Numbered from the stretch's first letter, positions 1-6,901 are shown. The stretch: 9,274 nucleotides of DNA from Sandaracinaceae bacterium (GCA_012514415.1 JAAZAH010000212.1:1-9274), one strand, 5' to 3'. Translations and numbers: made by a program. The notes: generated from the sequence alone by a model not told the origin.

Positions 1-10
1 GCGGCGCGCT

Positions 11-1330
11 CTATTTGGTCTTGGCGCCGGCTCCACCCGCAACGAGCACGGCGAGCACGAGATCGCCCGTCACATTCAGCGAGGTTCGGCACATATCGAG
101 GAAGTGGTTCACCCCGAGGATGATGCCGATCCCGATCGGGTTCACGCCGACCATCCCGCAGATAAGCGCGATGACCGGAAGCGAGCCCGAGGGAACGCCC
201 GCCGTCCCGATCCCGCCAAGGATGCAGATCACCATGACAAGCGCTTGATCGAGAAGCGCGAGCTCAACGCCAAAGAACTGCGCGAGAAAGAGCACCGTCA
301 CGCCCTCAAAAAGAGCCGTGCCGTTTTGGTTGGCCGAGGCGCCGACCGTGAGCACAAAGCGGCCAATCTGCGGCGGCAGGCCCATCTCATTTGCGACCTT
401 CAGCGAGGTCGGCAGCGTGGCGTTGCTCGACGCCGTTGAAAAGGCCATCAGCGTCGCCTCCTGAGTCTCACGGAAGAACTTTCGTGGCGAATGCCCCGAA
501 ATCCTAAGTGCCACAGGATAGGTGATGAACATATGCATGCCGAGGGCGAGCAGCACGACGCCGACGAACGCGCCCAGCCGGATGATGAGATCGAGCCCAA
601 AGATCGCCGCGAGGTTGAACATAAAACAGAAGACGGCATAAGGCGCGAGCCGGATGACGAGGCCGATCATCGTCATCGAGACCTCGAAGAGGCCGTCGAA
701 GAAGGCGCGGAGCGGAGCGACCTTCACCTGGTCAGTGAGGATCATCCCGACGCCGAAAAAGAGCGCGAAGAACATCACCGCGAGGATCGATCCATTATCC
801 GCGGCGGCCGCCACGAAGTTGCTCGGGACGATCTCGAGAAAGACGTCGATAGCCGAACGATCGCCCTCGATTCCTTCGATGATCGCGCGACTTCGCGCTT
901 CATTTTGCTCAAGGAGGCGCTCGCCGAGCTCGGGATCCACGCCCGTGCCAGGCTTTAGGAGGTTCACCGTGAGGAGCCCGATGAGCACCGCGATCGACGA
1001 GAAGATGAATGTGTAGACGAGGCTGCGAACGCCGATCTTTCCGAGCGAGCGGAGACTCCCGAGCTCGGTCACACCCATCACCAGCGCCGAAAAAAGCAGC
1101 GGCACGATGAGCATAAAGATGAGGTTCAAAAAGAGCGTGCCGAAGGGCGCCGTCAAATAGGTCGTGACGAACTCTACGAAAGGCGTCTCCTCGAGATCGG
1201 CGGCAAAGACGATGAGTCCCGCGATGAGCCCAGCGGCGAAGCCGATGCCCATCTTGATGTGTAAGGGGCGCTCGTTCTTTGCGTTATCGGGGCCTGCCGA
1301 GCTGGCCGGTGAATTGGCGGGGTCTCTCAT
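11..1330 (-). CDS. Dicarboxylate/amino acid:cation symporter (DAACS/GltP-DctA family)
   Basis: This 439-aa inner-membrane secondary transporter probably imports glutamate, aspartate or C4-dicarboxylates with Na+ or H+. Family landmarks are complete: the serine-rich re-entrant loop STASSNATLP (about 298-307), the Na+-site motif in the form NQNGT (334-338), the second hairpin GTAGVPSGS (375-383), and the last membrane helix with D412, R415 and N419 in LDMCRTSLNV. The retained Arg415 argues for acidic substrates, because neutral amino acid carriers of the family (ASCT type) lose it. Many hydrophobic segments follow a polar N-terminal stretch of about 25 residues. The ATG at 1328-1330 is chosen, with a purine-rich GAGAGAAT stretch upstream. 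The family motif is usually NMDGT; the Asn replacing the Asp is a visible departure. The gene stands alone and is divergent from the structured intergenic region. The family call is firm; the exact substrate is not determined. Confidence 0.95.
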   Translation of the reverse strand: MRDPANSPASSAGPDNAKNERPLHIKMGIGFAAGLIAGLIVFAADLEETPFVEFVTTYLTAPFGTLFLNLIFMLIVPLLFSALVMGVTELGSLRSLGKIGVRSLVYTFIFSSIAVLIGLLTVNLLKPGTGVDPELGERLLEQNEARSRAIIEGIEGDRSAIDVFLEIVPSNFVAAAADNGSILAVMFFALFFGVGMILTDQVKVAPLRAFFDGLFEVSMTMIGLVIRLAPYAVFCFMFNLAAIFGLDLIIRLGAFVGVVLLALGMHMFITYPVALRISGHSPRKFFRETQEATLMAFSTASSNATLPTSLKVANEMGLPPQIGRFVLTVGASANQNGTALFEGVTVLFLAQFFGVELALLDQALVMVICILGGIGTAGVPSGSLPVIALICGMVGVNPIGIGIILGVNHFLDMCRTSLNVTGDLVLAVLVAGGAGAKTK

Positions 1331-1496
1331 GCGATCGCTTATTCTCTCATAGATGCATCACGCGGCGCATCTGGCGAAATCCTAGGCCCCGAGCCACGCC
1401 CGAGAGCCCGCCTCCTCATAGCGCGCGCATAAAGAAGCTCGGGGGAGATGATAGCATCGATGTTCACCGCTCCCTACATAACGAATCCCCAAGGGA

Positions 1497-1924
1497 CTTG
1501 GCGTCCGCCCCCAGATTCTTTATGGTGAGTGCACGCTGGAGCGCGCATTTTGCACGCCAAGGCGCCCGCTTGGAATGGTCTGTGCGGGAGATAGCGTACG
1601 GAGTTGGGCGTTCGCCCCATAATGGTATGAACCCGAAAGGGACTCCGACGCCGGGTATCGGGGATGATTCCCCGCTTCGATGGAAACGCTTCGTAGAGAG
1701 TCCGAGATCCAGTGTTGCGTCGTGACCCCGAAGCGCTGGCAGCCGCCAGGGAGGTAGGTCGGAATGGACAGTAGTTATAAACCCGAGCTCTCGCTGGAGG
1801 TTCGTACGTCCTAGGACGCCCGCGCCGCGGATGGATGCGGCGCAGATGCTCCAGACAGAGCGCCTCGTTGCGTTCTGTTGAGCTCGAAGGCCGCGCATCG
1901 AAAGGTGCGCGGCCTCTTTAATTA
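1497..1924 (+). ncRNA. Candidate large structured non-coding RNA, family unknown
   Basis: No plausible protein gene lies between 1331 and 1945, but the stretch is full of helices. Helix 1497-1504/1554-1561 (8 bp) encloses hairpin 1529-1536/1541-1548 (one A-C mismatch). A 5-bp helix follows at 1565-1569/1584-1588. A multibranch unit, 1594-1596+1599-1604 with 1642-1647+1649-1651, encloses GGGC-GTTC-GCCC (1606-1617) and CCC-GAAA-GGG (1632-1641). Then come 1659-1664/1669-1674 with a TGAT loop, 1687-1693/1729-1735 (7 bp), 1736-1740/1745-1749 stacked directly on it, 1822-1828/1837-1843 (7 bp), and 1855-1862/1871-1878 (8 bp, one G-U). An intrinsic terminator follows at once, which sets the strand and the 3' end. 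The 5' end is uncertain and may lie near 1443; I found no convincing promoter. I see no tmRNA ends or tag, no RNase P core, no SRP GGAA apical loop with its asymmetric bulge, and no 6S-like single long rod. It could be a divergent member of a known class, or a long regulatory leader. Confidence 0.5.
1889..1924 (+). terminator. Rho-independent terminator closing the structured RNA
   Basis: A perfect 9-bp GC-rich stem, GGCCGCGCA (1889-1897) with TGCGCGGCC (1906-1914), has an 8-nt loop TCGAAAGG and is followed by the T-rich tail TCTTTAATTA. The tail favours the plus strand. On the minus strand it lies 3' of the CRP-like gene but is followed only by TTCGAGCTC, so minus-strand function would be weaker. 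A second small hairpin, GCCGC-GTTT-GCGGC (1926-1939), lies between it and that gene's stop and may help terminate the minus-strand transcript. Confidence 0.75.
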
Positions 1925-1945
1925 TGCCGCGTTTGCGGCACAGCC

Positions 1946-2584
1946 TCAGGCCATGCGCGAGGCGAGAAAATCGCGAAATTCGCGTAGCCGCGCCGGATCG
2001 ACCGTCTCGATCCCGCCCTCGACCTCGAAAGCAAGCCCGAGGCGCGCAAGGCGCCGAAGCGTCCTAGCGACGAGGGTCTCAGGCGCCGAGACGCGCTCTG
2101 CAAGAGCCTTTCTCTCGGTCGCGACGAAGAGCCGCCCCGCCTCGCTGAACTCGCCCTCATGATCGTTGAGGCGCGCGAGCTCAAGCACAACCCTCGCGAC
2201 AGGATCGCGCTCGCCGTAGACCTCAACGAGGGCGTTGGCGCCGTCGAGTGGCCGCGCCATATCTTGAAGGAGACGGATGGCGATTTCGGGATCGCGCTTT
2301 AGGAGACTCGCTAGAGTCTTCGCATCGATGATGAGCAGCTGGGCGTCTTCGATGACGGTGGCTCGATGCGTCCGTGCGCGGCCATTGAAGATTGCGAGCT
2401 CGCCGAAAAAATCACCCGAAGAGAGCTCAGCGACGAGCTCAAGAATCTTGCCGCGCTTCCGTTCGATCTTCACGCGCCCGCGCTGGATGACGTACATCGG
2501 TCCGGGGTCGTCGTTGACATCGAAAAGGCGCGTCCCCGCCGGAAAGGACTCGGAAAGCTGCCGTTTCTTTTGCTCCGTCGCCAT
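1946..2584 (-). CDS. CRP/FNR-family transcriptional regulator
   Basis: This is a 212-aa cytoplasmic DNA-binding regulator. Residues about 10-100 form a cyclic-nucleotide-binding-type beta roll (GDFFGELAIFNGRARTHRAT, 57-76, is the phosphate-cassette region). A long connecting helix follows at about 100-135, and residues about 150-200 form a winged helix-turn-helix (KALAERVSAPETLVARTLRRL). The cassette keeps GEL and an Arg before the A-T pair, so a nucleotide-like ligand is possible but unproven. There is no N-terminal FNR cysteine cluster and the protein has no Cys at all, so it is not an iron-sulfur sensor. The reading frame stays open to a TTG at 2669-2671, but the ATG at 2582-2584 gives the normal family length and is preferred. 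It is divergently arranged with the helical protein gene at 2755, and a palindrome in the shared 170-bp gap could be its operator. Confidence 0.9.
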   Translation of the reverse strand: MATEQKKRQLSESFPAGTRLFDVNDDPGPMYVIQRGRVKIERKRGKILELVAELSSGDFFGELAIFNGRARTHRATVIEDAQLLIIDAKTLASLLKRDPEIAIRLLQDMARPLDGANALVEVYGERDPVARVVLELARLNDHEGEFSEAGRLFVATERKALAERVSAPETLVARTLRRLARLGLAFEVEGGIETVDPARLREFRDFLASRMA

Positions 2585-2692
2585 GGAGCGATCGTAGCCC
2601 CGAGCGAGGCCACTCGTCAAAGTCCGAAATCCCTCACTCGTTGTCCCTCTCTTGTCGCCTTGAAATCGCAATCACCGCGGGCTAAGTGGCAA

Positions 2693-2719
2693 TTGACGCG
2701 ATGCGTCGTTCCGGAGAAT
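2693..2719 (+). promoter_or_regulatory. Weak promoter-like element with overlapping palindrome
   Basis: In the gap between the divergent CRP-like gene and the helical protein gene, TTGACG (2693-2698) resembles a -35 box and GAGAAT (2714-2719) a poor -10 box, with a short 15-bp spacer. The perfect inverted repeat GACGC-GAT-GCGTC (2695-2707) overlaps the -35 box, as a repressor or activator site might. It does not match the classical E. coli CRP site. This rests on pattern alone. Confidence 0.25.
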
Positions 2720-2754
2720 CACCGGATGGATACGAATCGAGAAGGGATAGACCG

Positions 2755-3345
2755 ATGAATCAGAACGCATCTGAGAAGTTCATGAAGAGGATGGCGGAGG
2801 GCCTCGAAAATCCGCCCAGCATCCAGGCGCTCCGGGAGCGAAGCTTCTCGCTCTTTCAAAACACTCGCGCTGCCAGCGTCGAGCTGGTCGATCGTTCGCA
2901 GCGGATCGCGACCGAATGGCTCAATGAGAGCGAGCGACGCCTGCTTCAGGGCATCTCCGAGCTGCTCCGCGAGATCGACGCGAAGATCCATCTGCGCCTG
3001 AGCCAGCTTGGCGCGGATGCGCGCGAGCAGACCGAAAGTGAAGCTGCACATCCGTCGACACCGAGGGCATCCGCCAGCGGGAGCGTCGAAGCGCAAGGCG
3101 CGAAGACGAGCGCACCGAACGGAGGTTCAAAGGGCGCGGCTTCTTCGCGCGCGTCCCATGCTGCGGCGAAAGAAGGCGAGGCCCTCCTGCCTCTCCCCGG
3201 CTACGATGAGATGAATGCCAAGGCCGCCATTGCGGCCATTGCGGATCTCGACGGCGAGCTGCTCGAGGCCATCCGCGCCTATGAAGAGGCGACGAAGAAT
3301 CGCGCCACTGTGCTCCGCGCCATCGAGCAGCGGCTCGCGAGCTGA
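2755..3345 (+). CDS. Helical protein with C-terminal YDxL-type module, function unknown
   Basis: This 196-aa soluble protein has no signal peptide or membrane segment. Residues 1-90 are strongly helical and amphipathic with coiled-coil character, reminiscent of phasin-like or granule-associated proteins. Residues about 95-142 are a low-complexity linker rich in Ala, Ser, Gly and Thr. Residues 145-196 form a compact module that starts LPLPGYDEM and continues with two helices containing AYEEATKNR and ending EQRL. I recall this module (LP-x-P-x-YD, then YE-x-x-x-x-x-R) at the C-terminus of many actinobacterial hypothetical proteins, annotated I believe as DUF8129; that is memory, not a search. 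The ATG at 2755 is preferred over an upstream in-frame ATG at 2686 because GAAGGG (2741-2746) is well placed before it and the upstream extension looks non-coding. No reaction can be assigned. Confidence 0.8.
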   Translation: MNQNASEKFMKRMAEGLENPPSIQALRERSFSLFQNTRAASVELVDRSQRIATEWLNESERRLLQGISELLREIDAKIHLRLSQLGADAREQTESEAAHPSTPRASASGSVEAQGAKTSAPNGGSKGAASSRASHAAAKEGEALLPLPGYDEMNAKAAIAAIADLDGELLEAIRAYEEATKNRATVLRAIEQRLAS

Positions 3346-3470
3346 AGCCCCAAAACGCGCATAAACGGCGGGCCGTCCCGAGCCGATGGGGCGGCTACAC
3401 GTGGATGGATGTATCTCGCGCTTGCACCTTCGGCATTGATTCCTTGGCGTAAAGGCGAAAAGCTCTATGC

Positions 3471-4904
3471 GTGAGTAAGAACAGGCAACAGATCCTCGTC
3501 GCCGACGATGAGCCGAACCTTCGACGTGTCCTAGAGTCGCAACTCCGCCGGGATGGTTTCGATGTAATTGGGGTGGGCGACGGTGAAGAGGCGGTCGCCG
3601 CGCTCGCCGAGCATCACGTCGATCTCGTCATCACCGATCTCAAGATGCCCCGCCTCGATGGGATGGGCGTCCTCAAATACATCGCCGCCGAATATCCGCG
3701 CGTCCCAGTCCTCATGATCACGGCGCACGGTACGGTCGATACCGCCGTCGAGGCCCTCAAATTGGGTGCGTTCGACTACATCACCAAACCTTTCGATCGT
3801 GATGAACTGCGCTCGGCTGTGATGAAGGCCGCTCGCACGCGCGAGCTCAGCCAAACCACCGCGAGCAACGCGACTGAAGCGGGCGGGCGTTTCGAGATCA
3901 TCGGCCGGAGCCCGAGGATGCTCGAGATCTTCGATGTGATCGATCGCGTCGCCGACACGCCGTCGACCGTTCTCGTCACGGGCGAAAGCGGGACCGGGAA
4001 AGAGCTCGTCGCCCGTGCGCTCCATGAGTATTCACGGCGGAAGAGCAAACCATTCGTCCGGGTAAACTGCGCAGCGATCCCCACCGAGCTGCTCGAGGCG
4101 GAGCTCTTCGGATACGAGCGCGGGGCGTTCACCGGCGCCGTGACGAGCAAGCCGGGCCGTTTTGAGCTCGCGCACGAGGGCACGCTTTTTCTCGATGAGA
4201 TCGCGGAGATCCCACCGAGCATGCAGGTGAAGCTTCTCCGCGCGCTTCAGGAGCAAGAATTTGAGCGCGTCGGCGGCATCAAAACCATCCGCGTGGACGT
4301 CCGCCTCGTCGCCGCGACCAATCGAAACCTCGAGGAGGAGATCCGCGAAGGACGATTCCGCGAAGATCTCTACTACCGCTTGAACGTCGTCCACGTCGAG
4401 CTTCCTCCGCTGAGAGAGCGCCCCGAGGACATCGCGCTGCTCTTTTCGCATTTCCTCGATCGCTACAACGAGCGATTGGGGCGGACTGTTCGCGGAATCA
4501 GTCCCGAGGCGGAAGCGCTCCTGCTCGCCTATGAATTCCCGGGAAATATCCGCGAGCTCGAGAACCTGGTCGAACGCTGTCTTCTTTTTTGCGACGGGGA
4601 GATCATCGAACCGGAGCATCTTCCTGAGCCCATTCGTCGCGCAAACTCACGCGATCGGGACGCATCCGGAGGTCTTCCTAGCATCGAAGAGAGTCTCGCC
4701 GGCTTCCCCGATCTGCTGAACGAAGATGAGTCCGCGGGGCTCAAAGATTTGGTGCGCGAGGCCACCTCGCGTATGGAGAAGGCATTGATCGAGCGGGCGC
4801 TCGAAAAGACGGGAAGGAATGTCACCCATACCGCGCGCCTCCTCCGCATCTCGCGAAAAAGCCTACAGACCAAGATGAAAGAGCTCGGCCTTCGGGAGGA
4901 ATGA
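3471..4904 (+). CDS. NtrC-family sigma-54-dependent response regulator
   Basis: This is a 477-aa transcription activator for sigma-54 promoters. The receiver domain (about 1-125) has the acidic pair D12/D13, phospho-acceptor D56 (VITDLKMP) and K106 (YITKPF). The AAA+ ATPase domain (about 142-375) has Walker A GESGTGKE (171-178), the sigma-54 contact loop GAFTGA (218-223), Walker B with D242/E243, and the arginine-finger region FREDLYYRL (296-304). The C-terminal Fis-type helix-turn-helix (about 430-475) includes HTARLLRISRKSLQTKMKEL. All catalytic residues are present, so it should be active. The start is a GTG with a weak ribosome binding site; an ATG at 3467 is out of frame and closes at once. 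No histidine kinase is adjacent. It converges with the CBS-hemerythrin gene, whose stop is 45 bp away. Its targets cannot be told from the sequence. Confidence 0.95.
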   Translation: MSKNRQQILVADDEPNLRRVLESQLRRDGFDVIGVGDGEEAVAALAEHHVDLVITDLKMPRLDGMGVLKYIAAEYPRVPVLMITAHGTVDTAVEALKLGAFDYITKPFDRDELRSAVMKAARTRELSQTTASNATEAGGRFEIIGRSPRMLEIFDVIDRVADTPSTVLVTGESGTGKELVARALHEYSRRKSKPFVRVNCAAIPTELLEAELFGYERGAFTGAVTSKPGRFELAHEGTLFLDEIAEIPPSMQVKLLRALQEQEFERVGGIKTIRVDVRLVAATNRNLEEEIREGRFREDLYYRLNVVHVELPPLRERPEDIALLFSHFLDRYNERLGRTVRGISPEAEALLLAYEFPGNIRELENLVERCLLFCDGEIIEPEHLPEPIRRANSRDRDASGGLPSIEESLAGFPDLLNEDESAGLKDLVREATSRMEKALIERALEKTGRNVTHTARLLRISRKSLQTKMKELGLREE

Positions 4905-4949
4905 GCGCGCGCTGTTGCGCGAGCGGAGAGCGCAGAGAAAAGGCGCGCC

Positions 4950-5792
4950 TCAGCCGGCCGAGCCGGCACCCCTCGCGGGAGTGCTTCGGAAGAGGTCTTC
5001 GTTGAGAAATTCCCTCCCCTCATGCTCGATATCGTCGCGAATCGCTCGGACGAGATCGAGCACACTTCCGATGAGCTCGACGAGTTTTTCGGCGCCAGCC
5101 AATTCAGTCGCGACCTTCTCGAGCATATTGCGCTGCACCTGGTGTTCGCGGATGAACGCGGCGACTTCCGCAGGGCCAAAGCTATCGGAGCTCCGGAGAA
5201 CGGGCAGGAGCGTTCGCTCTTCGTAGGCCATATGGTGCCGCATCACCTCGTGCAGTTCGAAGATGGCGCGGCGGAGGAGCACTTCGGAGTCGGCATCCCC
5301 GGCCTTAAGCTGCTCGGCAAGTCCCTCGATCTTATCGAGGATCACGGTGATCTTTCGGTGCTCGTCGAGCACGCGCTGGCGAATCTCGGTGGGTTGCTCG
5401 ACCCCCTCCTCGCCGAAAGCGCGCTCGCCGAAGACCCGAAAAACGTCGTAATGCGTGATGATGCCCTTCACATGGCCCTCGTCGATCACGACGACCGCGC
5501 CTACCCGTTCATCGAGCATCCGGGCGACGGCATCGTGCACCGAGGTGCCGAGAGGAACGGTGATCGGCCTCATCGTCAGCAGATCACGCACTTCGGCGTT
5601 TTCCGAGAGGTTCGCGGCGAGCGAAAGATCGCGCGAGGTGAGAAGTCCGACCAGCGACTCGCCCTCCATCACGGGAAGATATTGGAGCTGCGCCTCCTCC
5701 ATCCGCGCCTTCGCCTCGACGACGCTCGCGCTTGGTTCGATCGAGGTGGTAAGTGGAGCGAGGATCTCGTCGACCAAAGCAGTATGACTCAT
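4950..5792 (-). CDS. CBS domain pair fused to a hemerythrin-like domain
   Basis: This 280-aa soluble protein joins two ligand-binding modules. Residues about 5-125 hold two CBS motifs (YLPVMEGESLVGLLTSRDL; AVVVIDEGHVKGIITHYDV), a fold known to bind adenosine nucleotides or related ligands. Residues about 135-270 form a hemerythrin four-helix bundle with likely di-iron ligands: H145 in DEHRKI, H181, H187-x3-E191, H217 in REHQ, and H257-x3-E261. These domains bind O2 or NO, or handle iron. The ATG at 5790-5792 is preceded by GGAGAG (5800-5805). A 6-bp inverted repeat flanks this ribosome binding site. The gene is divergent from the sulfotransferase and convergent with the NtrC-type regulator, so it is its own transcription unit. 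It probably senses or buffers oxygen, NO or energy state; this is inferred. The architecture call is firm. Confidence 0.92.
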   Translation of the reverse strand: MSHTALVDEILAPLTTSIEPSASVVEAKARMEEAQLQYLPVMEGESLVGLLTSRDLSLAANLSENAEVRDLLTMRPITVPLGTSVHDAVARMLDERVGAVVVIDEGHVKGIITHYDVFRVFGERAFGEEGVEQPTEIRQRVLDEHRKITVILDKIEGLAEQLKAGDADSEVLLRRAIFELHEVMRHHMAYEERTLLPVLRSSDSFGPAEVAAFIREHQVQRNMLEKVATELAGAEKLVELIGSVLDLVRAIRDDIEHEGREFLNEDLFRSTPARGAGSAG

Positions 5793-5822
5793 CGTGAGGG
5801 CTCTCCGTCGTTCATTCTCACG
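5793..5822 (-). promoter_or_regulatory. Inverted repeat flanking the CBS-hemerythrin ribosome binding site
   Basis: CGTGAG (5793-5798) and CTCACG (5817-5822) are perfect inverted copies. In the minus-strand transcript they would pair just before the ATG, leaving the likely ribosome binding site GGAGAG in the 18-nt loop. The pair could be a protein operator or a weak translational control hairpin. Six base pairs is short enough to be chance. Confidence 0.25.
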
Positions 5823-5908
5823 CCTATTTTCTCCAGATTCTAAGAGATTGCCAGCGGAAGACTCATCCCGTCGATCCGTATCATAGTCGAGCGGGGAGGA
5901 TCGACGAG

Positions 5909-6901
5909 ATGGAAAACACCAAGTTCAATCGACGCGCGAGCGATGGGCGCTCGAGGCGTCCGTTCGAAGAGCCGGTGATCATCGTTGGCGCGCTCCGATC
6001 GGGAACCACGCTCCTCCGCCTCTTACTCGATCACCACCCCTCGATCCGATGCTTTGCCGAGTTCGAAGAGCTCACGCGCTATTTGGGTGACGAGGGCTTC
6101 CCGAGCGTCGAGGAGTATCGAGAGCGCCTTCGGACCGATCGTCACGCCCGCCTCAAACAACTCCCCTTTGATGGAAGCGGCGACTATGTGCGGGCCGCGC
6201 GCAGCTTCGTCTCCGAAGCCTATCGACGCCACGGCGACGGGAGACCGGTGTTCGGGTTCACTGTTCACGCCAACATTCACCGTCTGCCGGAGCTCTTCCC
6301 GAACGCTCGTTTTCTTCACATCGTGCGTGATCCAAGGGATGTCGCGCGCTCGACCATCGGCATGGGATGGGTGGGAACGGTCTATCATGGCGCCGCATAT
6401 TGGCGCTCGGCTGAGGAGAACTGGTCGAAACTCCGCGATCGCTTTCCGCGCGTACGCTTTTACGAGGTGACCTACGAGGATCTCGTTCGCTTCCCCGAAG
6501 CGACGCTGAGCGGAGTCCTCGGCTTTCTCGAGTTGCCCTTCGCGGCGGAGATGCTCGAGATCGGCGATACAACGACTTATGAAGCGCCCGATCCCAAATA
6601 CGCTCAGGCTTGGCGAAAGAAGCTCAGCCGTCGGGAGATCGAGCTCGTCGAACTCGCGGTTGGGGAGCTGATGGAGCTTCGCGGATACGAGCGGACTCGC
6701 CCGCTTGCAAAACCGCCATCGCTGGCCGAGCGGGCGGCGCTCGCGTTCAAAAATCGCGACGCTCGGGTTCGCTTCAACCTGAACCGCTTTGGAGTCGGGC
6801 TCTATCTTCGCTGGATCACCTCGCAGCGGCTCCCCTTCGAGCGACTTCGAGAGGCAACTCAGCTGAAGATCAACGAAATCGAAAACGCCCACGTTCGCTA
6901 G
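5909..6901 (+). CDS. Sulfotransferase family protein (PAPS-dependent)
   Basis: This 330-aa cytoplasmic enzyme is expected to move a sulfuryl group from PAPS to an alcohol or amine on a small molecule, sugar or protein. The 5'-phosphosulfate loop is VIIVGALRSGTTLLRLLLDHHP (23-44, loop at 27-34), and the 3'-phosphate site is FLHIVRDPRDVARSTI (135-150). The later segment VRFYEVTYEDLVRFPEATL (182-200) is the usual family motif before the C-terminal helices. The start is well supported by GGAGGA 8 bp before the ATG. The C-terminal about 70 residues, rich in Arg and Phe, are less typical. It is divergent from the CBS-hemerythrin gene and separated from the kinase by 91 bp containing an inverted repeat. 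The acceptor is unknown. A second, only distantly similar sulfotransferase lies at the right edge. Confidence 0.9.
   Translation: MENTKFNRRASDGRSRRPFEEPVIIVGALRSGTTLLRLLLDHHPSIRCFAEFEELTRYLGDEGFPSVEEYRERLRTDRHARLKQLPFDGSGDYVRAARSFVSEAYRRHGDGRPVFGFTVHANIHRLPELFPNARFLHIVRDPRDVARSTIGMGWVGTVYHGAAYWRSAEENWSKLRDRFPRVRFYEVTYEDLVRFPEATLSGVLGFLELPFAAEMLEIGDTTTYEAPDPKYAQAWRKKLSRREIELVELAVGELMELRGYERTRPLAKPPSLAERAALAFKNRDARVRFNLNRFGVGLYLRWITSQRLPFERLREATQLKINEIENAHVR

Noticed and set aside
1279..1725. 148-aa plus-strand frame and 144-aa minus-strand frame (1464-1898) in the intergenic gap
   Set aside because: Both are rich in Arg, Pro and Ser, match no family, lack a ribosome binding site and run through the base-paired helices, so RNA structure explains the sequence better.
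1440..1924. tmRNA, RNase P RNA, SRP RNA or 6S RNA
   Set aside because: I looked on both strands for the tmRNA ends and Ala-Ala tag, the RNase P GAAAGUCC-type core, the SRP GGAA apical loop with its asymmetric bulge, and the single long rod of 6S, and found none. AGAGAGTCCGAG (1695-1706) faintly recalls the RNase P core but no 3' partner was found.
3346..3470. Sigma-54 or sigma-70 promoter before the NtrC-type gene
   Set aside because: TTGATT (3436-3441) has no acceptable -10 box at normal spacing and no TGGC/TTGC pair with correct spacing is present.
4905..4949. Terminator between the NtrC-type gene and the CBS-hemerythrin gene
   Set aside because: A 5-bp CGCGC-TGTT-GCGCG hairpin is present (4908-4921), but neither strand has a T tract after it.
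4529..5179. 216-aa Ser/Arg-rich open frame on the minus strand
   Set aside because: It straddles the ends of two well-supported genes and has the Ser/Arg-rich composition of a shadow frame.
5022..5843. 273-aa open frame antisense to the CBS-hemerythrin gene
   Set aside because: It is a charged sequence with many His and Asp and no domain, as expected when reading the complement of a real gene.
5823..5908. Promoter for the sulfotransferase in the divergent gap
   Set aside because: TATCAT/CATAGT near 5879-5885 looks like a -10 box but no -35 box lies at the right distance.
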